10,769 bases of DNA from JAYQUR01 sp038133505 (GTDB lineage Bacteria > Pseudomonadota > Alphaproteobacteria > MPNO01 > UBA830), in contig JAYPTI010000116.1 of assembly GCA_038133505.1 (NCBI GenBank), positions 1 through 10,769 of the forward strand, given 5' to 3'. The stretch's first letter is position 1. Every line of letters starts with the position of its first letter. Below are positions 5,890-10,769 of this stretch, one piece after another. Position numbers and translations under genes: made by a program. The notes beneath the pieces were generated by a model. It was given only the letters and a program-made list of their open reading frames with translations, made no database searches and was not told the DNA's origin.

Positions 5890-8210
5890 AGCGTTCCCAT
5901 GGCGCGCAGCACGCGTTCCGGCGTCGCCGGCAGCTCGATGTGCCGGACGCCGTAGTCGAGGAGCGCATCGACGATGGCGTTCGCGATAACGGCGGGCGCG
6001 ACGGCGGTGCCGCCTTCGCTGCCGGGCTTCACGCCGAGCGGGTTCGACGGGCTCGGCACTTCCAGGAGCGCGGTCCGGAACGGCGGCGTGTCGTCGGCCC
6101 GCGGCATGGCATAGTCCATGAAGCTCGCGGCGCGCATCTGGCCGGTCTCGGGGTCGTAGGCGCAATCTTCCATCAGCGCCTGACCGAGACCCTGCATGAC
6201 GCCGCCGTGGGTCTGGCCGTCGAGCGTCATCGGGTTGATCGCGCGCCCGACGTCGTCCACCGCCGTCCAGTCGACGACCTCGACGACGCCGGTCTCGGGG
6301 TCGATCTCGACCTCGCAGGCATGGCAGCCGGACCCCACCACCGCTTTCGGCATGTGGACGTCGGCCTCCTCGGCGAAACGGCCTTTCAGGTCGCCGGGCA
6401 GATCGGCGTTGTCGCCCGCCGCTGCAGCGACCGCGAACAAGTCGACCTGCCGGTCCGTCCCTGCGACAGTGAAGACGCCGTCGGCATATTCGATGTCGGC
6501 AACCGCCACCTCGAGTAGATGCGAGGCGATCTTCCTGCCCCGATCGATCAATTTTTCGCTGGCGTCGCAAATCACGATGGCGCCCATGCGCATGCTGCGC
6601 CCCGAGTGCGACCCGCCGCCGTCCTTCACCTTGTCGGTGTCGCCGTATCTGATCCGGATCGCGTCGTAGGGCGCCTGAAGCGTATCCGCGACCATCTGGG
6701 CGAAGCTTGTCTCGTGCCCCTGGCCCGTCGCCATGGTGCCGATCTGGACCTCGATCGTGCCGTCGGTCCGGACGTCGATCTCCGTCCATTCGCGGGGGTA
6801 ACCCGTCGACAGGTCGGCATAGTTCGATATGCCGATGCCGCGCAGCCGACCGCGGGATTTCGCTTCCGCGCGCCGCGCCTCGAACCCGCCCCAGTCGGAC
6901 AGCGCGACGGCCTTTTCGAACGCAGCCGGGTAGTCGCCCGACTCGTAGATCATCCCGAAAGCGTTGGTGAACGGGATCGCGTCGGCCGGGATCATGTTGC
7001 GGCGGCGGATTTCCAGCCGGTCGATGCCTGTTTCGGCGGCGGCGATGTCGATAAGGCGCTCCAGCGCATACATCACTTCGGGCCGCCCAGCGCTGCGGTA
7101 GGGATAGGTCGGTGCGGTGTTGGTCTGCACGCCGATGGCCCGCGCGAACGCAACGCCTACATCGTAAAGACCGACCGAGATGCCGACCCCCTTGATCAGC
7201 GGCAGCCAGGACGTCGAATGGGACCCCACGTTGGATATATTCTTGGTCCGGAACGCGAGAAATCTGCCGTCGCCGTCGAGGGCGAGCTCCACGTCGACGA
7301 CGAGGTCTCGCGCCTGATAGTCGGTGAGCAGGCATTCGGTCCGGTCCGACGTCCATTTGACGGGCCGACCGACACGCTTCGCCGCCCACAGCACGAGCGG
7401 ATGCTCCACATAGAGTGCGTTTCGGGGTCCGTACGACCCGCCGGCGTCGCGGATGATTACGCGGACGCTCTCCTCCGGCTCGCCGAACATCTGGGCGAGT
7501 TCCTTTTTCAGGCGCACGACGCCCCCCGCTGTCGTCGTCAGCACGTACCGGCCGTCGACGATCTCGCCGATGGCGGTGCGCGGCTCCATCGGCACGCCGG
7601 TCACGCGGGTCAACGTCGTCTGAAGCCTCGCCGTATGCGCGGCGCTTTCGAAGGCGGCGTCGACAGGCGCAGGATCGTTCACGCCCGCGTCGATGGCGAC
7701 GTTGGAACCGAGATCGTTCCAGACAACCGGCGCATCTGGCTGTGCCGCGGCGGCGGTATCGACGATGGCGGGCAGGACCTCGTAGTCGACATCGACCGCC
7801 TCGGCCGCATCGCGCGCCTGAGCGGCCGTTTCCGCGATGACCATTGCAACCGGGTCGCCGACGAGGCGCACCTTGTCGGCCGTTAACGGAAAATGGCGGG
7901 CGACGTATTTGTCGGACCCGTCTGAATTCTCGAGACGGATGTCGGGCGGGCTGGAGAATCCGAGATTGTGCGGGATGGGCCCCATCCCGTCCGCAAGCCA
8001 GTCGGCGCCGGTCAGCACCGCGACGACGCCGAGCATGGCCTTCGCCCGGGAGACATCGATACCGCGTATTACGGCATGCGCATGCGGCGACCGGACGAGA
8101 CAGGCAATCGTCCGGTCTTCGATGACATTGTCGTCGGCGTAGCGTCCGTTGCCGGTCAGCAGCCGGAAATCCTCCTTCCGGCGCGGCGATTGCCCGATCA
8201 TTCCCGTCAA
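5886..8210 (-). CDS. Xanthine dehydrogenase / aldehyde oxidase family molybdopterin-binding subunit
   Basis: A 774-residue large subunit of a molybdenum hydroxylase (xanthine oxidase family; CoxL/CutL/aldehyde oxidase relatives). Such subunits carry the molybdopterin-cytosine-dinucleotide cofactor and hydroxylate aldehydes or N-heterocycles with water. The N-terminal a/b-hammerhead domain (GQSPRRKEDFRLLTGNGRYADD) is followed by the cofactor domain. GGSYGPR near residue 257 replaces the usual GGGFGxR. PYRSAGRPE lies near 370-378, the region of the AYRGAGR signature; it is not the VAYRCSFR of form I CO dehydrogenase. GSEGGTAV near 732 supplies the catalytic glutamate. No 2Fe-2S or FAD subunit gene flanks it, so its electron-transfer partners must be elsewhere or fused nowhere visible. 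I prefer the TTG at 8210, because GGAGG lies six bases upstream; ATG at 8201 (771 residues) is the alternative. The stop overlaps the convergent DUF218 stop. Confidence 0.88.
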   Translation of the reverse strand: MTGMIGQSPRRKEDFRLLTGNGRYADDNVIEDRTIACLVRSPHAHAVIRGIDVSRAKAMLGVVAVLTGADWLADGMGPIPHNLGFSSPPDIRLENSDGSDKYVARHFPLTADKVRLVGDPVAMVIAETAAQARDAAEAVDVDYEVLPAIVDTAAAAQPDAPVVWNDLGSNVAIDAGVNDPAPVDAAFESAAHTARLQTTLTRVTGVPMEPRTAIGEIVDGRYVLTTTAGGVVRLKKELAQMFGEPEESVRVIIRDAGGSYGPRNALYVEHPLVLWAAKRVGRPVKWTSDRTECLLTDYQARDLVVDVELALDGDGRFLAFRTKNISNVGSHSTSWLPLIKGVGISVGLYDVGVAFARAIGVQTNTAPTYPYRSAGRPEVMYALERLIDIAAAETGIDRLEIRRRNMIPADAIPFTNAFGMIYESGDYPAAFEKAVALSDWGGFEARRAEAKSRGRLRGIGISNYADLSTGYPREWTEIDVRTDGTIEVQIGTMATGQGHETSFAQMVADTLQAPYDAIRIRYGDTDKVKDGGGSHSGRSMRMGAIVICDASEKLIDRGRKIASHLLEVAVADIEYADGVFTVAGTDRQVDLFAVAAAAGDNADLPGDLKGRFAEEADVHMPKAVVGSGCHACEVEIDPETGVVEVVDWTAVDDVGRAINPMTLDGQTHGGVMQGLGQALMEDCAYDPETGQMRAASFMDYAMPRADDTPPFRTALLEVPSPSNPLGVKPGSEGGTAVAPAVIANAIVDALLDYGVRHIELPATPERVLRAMGTL

Positions 8211-8216
8211 AACGTC

Positions 8217-8222
8217 CCTCCC
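8217..8222 (-). promoter_or_regulatory. Ribosome site deciding a TTG start for the molybdenum hydroxylase
   Basis: On the minus strand GGGAGG ends six bases before TTG at 8210-8208 and fifteen bases before ATG at 8201-8199. The spacing favours TTG initiation, giving an N-terminus M-T-G-M-I-G-Q-S. A rare start codon with a strong ribosome site is a common way to set a moderate translation rate. Confidence 0.5.
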
Positions 8223-8266
8223 CCCGCATTCTTGTCGGACGCAACTGTCCGGCGGCGGAATTTCGC

Positions 8267-8272
8267 TGTCAA
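8267..8272 (-). promoter_or_regulatory. Possible -35 element for the molybdenum hydroxylase gene
   Basis: A perfect TTGACA on the minus strand within the 139-base divergent gap. At 17 bases downstream the hexamer is only GACAGT, a poor -10, so this is either a weak or an activator-dependent promoter, or chance. A start near 8237 would leave a leader of about 27 bases. Confidence 0.25.
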
Positions 8273-8292
8273 GCGACCTCCCGCCACGGCGA

Positions 8293-8320
8293 TTGCGGAT
8301 CAATAGCGATCGGTTAAACT
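8293..8320 (+). promoter_or_regulatory. Weak candidate promoter for the TRAP operon
   Basis: TTGCGG (8293-8298), a 16-base spacer and TAAACT (8315-8320) resemble a sigma70 promoter loosely (3 and 4 of 6 matches). A start near 8327 would leave a short leader with the ribosome site AGGGAG at 8336-8341. Nothing better is visible in the gap, which also holds the short inverted repeat TGGT-N5-ACCA at 8320-8332. Confidence 0.25.
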
Positions 8321-8349
8321 GGTGACAAACCAAACAGGGAGACCGAACA

Positions 8350-9309
8350 ATGATCAGGCACATTCTCTCCGCCGGGGCCGTCGTCGCGACGCTCGCCGCC
8401 GGCATTACCTCCGTTCAGGCAGCGAACATGAGCGGCGCAAGCTGCTTCCCGAAGGGAACGTACTTCTCCAAGACGCTGGAAAAATTCATCACGGACCTCA
8501 ATGCGTCCAATTCGGGCGTCAAGGTCAACTACGTGGGCGGCGCGCCGGCGATCGGCAGTCCGTTCACGCTCGTCCAGAAGGCCTCGAAAGGCGTCTACGG
8601 GATGGTCGGCTGCACCGGCGCCTATTACCAGAACGTGCTGACCGAGGTGGACGCGATCAAGCTGATCGATGTTACCAACGAGGAACTTCGCGCGAACGGT
8701 GCGATCGACTACCTCAACAAGCTCCATGAGGAAAAGGGTCTGCACTATGTCGCCCGGATCCAGGGCTACATCCCGTTCCACCTGTATCTGAACAAGAAGA
8801 TCGACAAGCCCGATCTCAAGGGCCTGCATCTCCGGGTCGCGCCGATCTACACGGCGTTCTTCCAGGCGCTCGGCGCCACGACCCAGCGGTCGAATATCGC
8901 ACAGGTCTACACCTACATGGAGAACGGCACGGTCGCGGGCTACGGCTGGCCGGTCACCGGTCTCCTCCCCGACTGGCACAAGGTCACCAAGTACCGCGTC
9001 GATCCGGGTTTCTACTCGGCCGACATCAACGTCCTCGTGAACCTGAACGCCTGGAACAAGATGACGGCGGCGGAACGGAAAGCCGTCACCGATCTCGGGA
9101 TCAAGTACGAAGGCGACGCGAAGAGGTTCATCCAGGAATCCCTCGACGCCCGCAAGAAGCAGGCGGAACAGGGCATCGAAGCAATCACTTTCACCGGCGC
9201 CGACCGGGACAAGTGGCTCAAGATCGCGCAGGAAGCGGGCTGGGCGAACGTCATCGAGCGAAGCCCGAAACACGGCCCCGAACTCAAGAAGCTCTTCACG
9301 AAGCAGTAA
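8350..9309 (+). CDS. dctP: TRAP transporter substrate-binding protein DctP
   Basis: A 319-residue periplasmic solute receptor of the DctP family. The N-terminal signal peptide has a short basic start (MIRH), a hydrophobic core, and a probable cleavage site after SVQA (about residue 24). YVGGAPAIGSPFTLVQKASKG (61-81) forms the first lobe's ligand-side segment. PFHLYLNKKIDKPDLKGLHLRVAP (142-165) carries the conserved Arg162, which in characterised DctP proteins salt-bridges the substrate carboxylate. QVYTYMENGTVAGYGWP (185-201) matches the conserved E-x-G-x-x-D-G-Y-x-W-P segment, with Ala in place of Asp. Cys32 and Cys88 could form a disulfide in the mature protein. The ligand is therefore probably an organic acid; given the neighbouring genes an aromatic or unsaturated acid is plausible but unproven. 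AGGGAG lies eight bases before the ATG. It heads the transporter operon and diverges from the molybdenum hydroxylase. Confidence 0.92.
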   Translation: MIRHILSAGAVVATLAAGITSVQAANMSGASCFPKGTYFSKTLEKFITDLNASNSGVKVNYVGGAPAIGSPFTLVQKASKGVYGMVGCTGAYYQNVLTEVDAIKLIDVTNEELRANGAIDYLNKLHEEKGLHYVARIQGYIPFHLYLNKKIDKPDLKGLHLRVAPIYTAFFQALGATTQRSNIAQVYTYMENGTVAGYGWPVTGLLPDWHKVTKYRVDPGFYSADINVLVNLNAWNKMTAAERKAVTDLGIKYEGDAKRFIQESLDARKKQAEQGIEAITFTGADRDKWLKIAQEAGWANVIERSPKHGPELKKLFTKQ

Positions 9310-9317
9310 ACCGGTTC

Positions 9318-9347
9318 CGTCCCGCCGGCAGCCACGCCGGCGGGACG
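9318..9347 (+). terminator. GC-rich intercistronic stem-loop between dctP and dctQ
   Basis: A perfect 12-base-pair stem (CGTCCCGCCGGC at 9318-9329 pairing with 9336-9347) closes a 6-base loop. It stands 8 bases after the dctP stop. There is no run of T after it, so it is not a classical intrinsic terminator. Stem-loops in this place can protect the 3' end of the upstream message or cause partial termination. Either would make far more periplasmic receptor than membrane subunits, as TRAP systems need. Confidence 0.7.
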
Positions 9348-9363
9348 CGCACATAGTTAGCCC

Positions 9364-9927
9364 ATGAACAATCCGGAGGCCTCCGAGCCCGCCGGCAGAG
9401 CCGGCGCCCTGGAAACGATCGACCGTCTCTTCGGTCGGTTGAACCATACGCTCGGCGTCATCGTGGCCATCTCCATCGGTCTGTTCGCCCTGTCGATCTC
9501 GGGCGATCTCGCCATGCGGCGTCTCGGGCTCGGCAACCTGCCGTGGCTCTACGAGATGATCGAGTACGTCTTGTACGGCGGCGTTTTCCTCGCCGCGCCC
9601 TGGGTGCTGCGCGAAGGGGCGCATGTCCGCGTCGACCTGCTGTTGAGCGCGCTCCCCCGTAAGGCAGCGCTCAATCTGGAGCGGGTGCTCGACGTCATGG
9701 GCGCCGCAGTCTGCGCGGCGCTCGCGTTTTACGGTTGGGAAGCGGGTCTGGAAGCCTTCGTCGGCGATTCCCGCCAGTTCAAGACATTGATCGTCTACGA
9801 CTGGTGGCTGATGGCAATCTTCACGGTGTCTTTGGGACTGCTCGCGATCGAGTTCCTGCTGCGGCTCCGACGCACGGCGGGCGCCTTCGCGGACATCGAC
9901 GACCCCGCGTCGAAAGCGGGGTTCTGA
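9364..9927 (+). CDS. dctQ: TRAP transporter small permease DctQ
   Basis: A 187-residue inner-membrane protein with the four expected transmembrane helices, at about 29-50, 61-83, 107-127 and 145-168. Between helices 2 and 3 lies LREGAHVRVDLL (82-93), the conserved E-G-x-H-V-x-V-D signature of DctQ subunits. It pairs with DctM to form the sodium-driven permease that accepts substrate from DctP. The start has no recognisable Shine-Dalgarno sequence (the bases before ATG read TAGTTAGCCC), and no better in-frame start exists downstream. The gene follows the GC-rich stem-loop after dctP and ends two bases before the dctM start codon, so dctQ and dctM are translationally coupled. The acidic C-terminal tail after helix 4 is cytoplasmic or unstructured. 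Confidence 0.9.
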   Translation: MNNPEASEPAGRAGALETIDRLFGRLNHTLGVIVAISIGLFALSISGDLAMRRLGLGNLPWLYEMIEYVLYGGVFLAAPWVLREGAHVRVDLLLSALPRKAALNLERVLDVMGAAVCAALAFYGWEAGLEAFVGDSRQFKTLIVYDWWLMAIFTVSLGLLAIEFLLRLRRTAGAFADIDDPASKAGF

Positions 9928-9929
9928 CG

Positions 9930-10769
9930 ATGGAGTGGCATGTCGCCCTGATCATGATGCTCGGGATCGTCGTCGGCTCGATGTTTCTCGGGCTGCCGGT
10001 CGTCATCGCCTTCTTCGCCGCCAATATTGCCGGCACCTGGATCTTCATGGGCGGCGATGCCGGCCTGTCGACGATGCCGATGGAGTTCCAGAGGGCCATC
10101 GGCCGGTTCTCGCTGACGCCGGTCGCGCTGTTCCTGCTGATGGGCGAGCTGCTTTTCCATACCGGCGTCGCCTTCCGCGCGATCGGCGCGATCGACCGGC
10201 TGATATCGCGCGTGCCGGGCCGCCTGTCGGTCGTCTCCATTGTCGGCGGGACCGTTTTCTCTTCCCTGTCGGGCTCGACGATCGCCAACACCGCCATCCT
10301 CGGCAGCGTGCTGCTGCCCGACATGGTGAAGCGCGGCTATCAGCCGACCATCGCGATGGGCCCGATCATGGCGACGGGCGGCATCGCCATGCTGATCCCG
10401 CCGTCGGCGCTGGCGGTCCTTCTCGCCAGCCTGGCCGAACAGTCGATCGCGAAGCTGCTGATCGCCGGCATCCTTCCGGGAATCCTGATGGCGATCCTGT
10501 TCTTCGCCTACGTCGTCGGGCGCTGCAGCATGAACCCGACGCTGGCGCCGTCCTACGAGGTCGAAGAGCTGACGCCGCGCGAACGCTGGATGCCGTTCGT
10601 GAAATACGTCCTGCCGCTGTTTTCGATCTTCATCATCGTCGTGGGCTCGATTTTCTTCAAATGGGCCGCGCCCACCGAGGCGGCGGCGCTCGGCTGCATC
10701 GCCGCCGCGATCGCCTGCATCTGCTACCAGGCGCTCACCTGGGCGGCGCTGAAAAAGGCGCTGCTGGAG
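9930..10769 (+). CDS. dctM: TRAP transporter large permease DctM (truncated by window end)
   Basis: The first 280 codons of a protein whose family is normally about 425-440 residues; the frame is open at the right edge. The translation is strongly hydrophobic and starts MEWHVALIMMLGIVVGSMFLGLP. The conserved SLSGSTIANTAILGSVLLPDM motif is at 112-132, and the hairpin segment MATGGIAMLIPPS is at 147-159. Both belong to the ion- and substrate-binding scaffold of the elevator-type DctM subunit. FFKWAAPTEAAALG near 248-261 is the second conserved hairpin region. Together with DctQ and the DctP receptor it makes a complete sodium-coupled TRAP uptake system for an organic acid. GCGGGG upstream is a modest ribosome site, and the ATG follows the dctQ stop by two bases. 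Confidence 0.93.
   Translation, partial: MEWHVALIMMLGIVVGSMFLGLPVVIAFFAANIAGTWIFMGGDAGLSTMPMEFQRAIGRFSLTPVALFLLMGELLFHTGVAFRAIGAIDRLISRVPGRLSVVSIVGGTVFSSLSGSTIANTAILGSVLLPDMVKRGYQPTIAMGPIMATGGIAMLIPPSALAVLLASLAEQSIAKLLIAGILPGILMAILFFAYVVGRCSMNPTLAPSYEVEELTPRERWMPFVKYVLPLFSIFIIVVGSIFFKWAAPTEAAALGCIAAAIACICYQALTWAALKKALLE

Noticed and set aside
6519..7886. A 455-codon plus-strand frame antisense to the molybdenum hydroxylase
   Set aside because: Composition and lack of any motif mark it as a shadow of the hydroxylase gene.
5776..8244. An 822-codon minus-strand frame parallel to the molybdenum hydroxylase
   Set aside because: It is another frame of the same gene, dominated by Arg and Gly with no domain; the frame ending at 5886 carries the family motifs throughout.
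8320..8332. TGGT-N5-ACCA repeat upstream of dctP as a GntR-type operator
   Set aside because: The arms are only four bases and the spacing differs from the usual FadR-like sites, so chance is a good explanation.
9374..9385. CGGAGGCCTCCG palindrome just inside dctQ
   Set aside because: It is a 12-base palindrome without a loop inside coding sequence, readily produced by chance at this GC content, and too far inside the gene to act as a normal ribosome site.
8314..9624. A 436-codon minus-strand frame across the dctP-dctQ junction
   Set aside because: It is antisense to two well-supported TRAP genes and has the Asp/Val/Arg composition typical of antisense frames.

Overview
The window looks like a chromosomal piece of a GC-rich alphaproteobacterium. 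Coding density is very high, third codon positions are rich in G/C, Shine-Dalgarno sites are of the GGAG type, and the gene families (feruloyl-CoA synthase of the AMP-binding type, HSD10-like SDR, DctPQM TRAP transporter, lone molybdenum hydroxylase large subunit) are common there. The taxonomic call is an inference from gene content, not a database result. I see no mobile element, tRNA, rRNA or CRISPR array, and no gene-free stretch longer than about 140 bases.

Region 1 (1-4482, minus strand) is a compact five-gene operon. It is transcribed leftward in the order SDR dehydrogenase, feruloyl-CoA synthase-type ligase, PcaD-like alpha/beta hydrolase, 3-hydroxyisobutyrate-dehydrogenase-like oxidoreductase, and Old Yellow Enzyme (cut by the left window edge). 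Gaps are 8, 58, 26 and 5 bases. Region 2 (4483-4598) is a 116-base divergent control region. It holds a 15-base palindrome that covers the predicted -10 elements of promoters firing both ways. Region 3 (4599-5889, plus strand) carries a crotonase-family enoyl-CoA hydratase whose 3' end overlaps a DUF218/YdcF-like gene. Region 4 (5886-8210, minus strand) is a large molybdopterin-binding hydroxylase subunit, convergent with the DUF218 gene; the two stop codons share the tetranucleotide CTAG. Region 5 (8350-10769, plus strand) is a DctP-DctQ-DctM TRAP transporter, with dctM running off the right edge and a strong GC-rich stem-loop between dctP and dctQ.

Taken together the window reads as an accessory catabolic locus for a phenylpropenoid or related unsaturated carboxylic acid. 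The TRAP system could import the acid, the ligase would activate it to the CoA thioester, the crotonase would hydrate the side chain, and the HSD10-like SDR would oxidise the 3-hydroxyacyl-CoA. The remaining oxidoreductases and the hydrolase would handle later or side reactions. No thiolase, vanillin dehydrogenase, O-demethylase, ring-cleavage enzyme or transcription factor is visible, so the exact substrate and end product remain inference.
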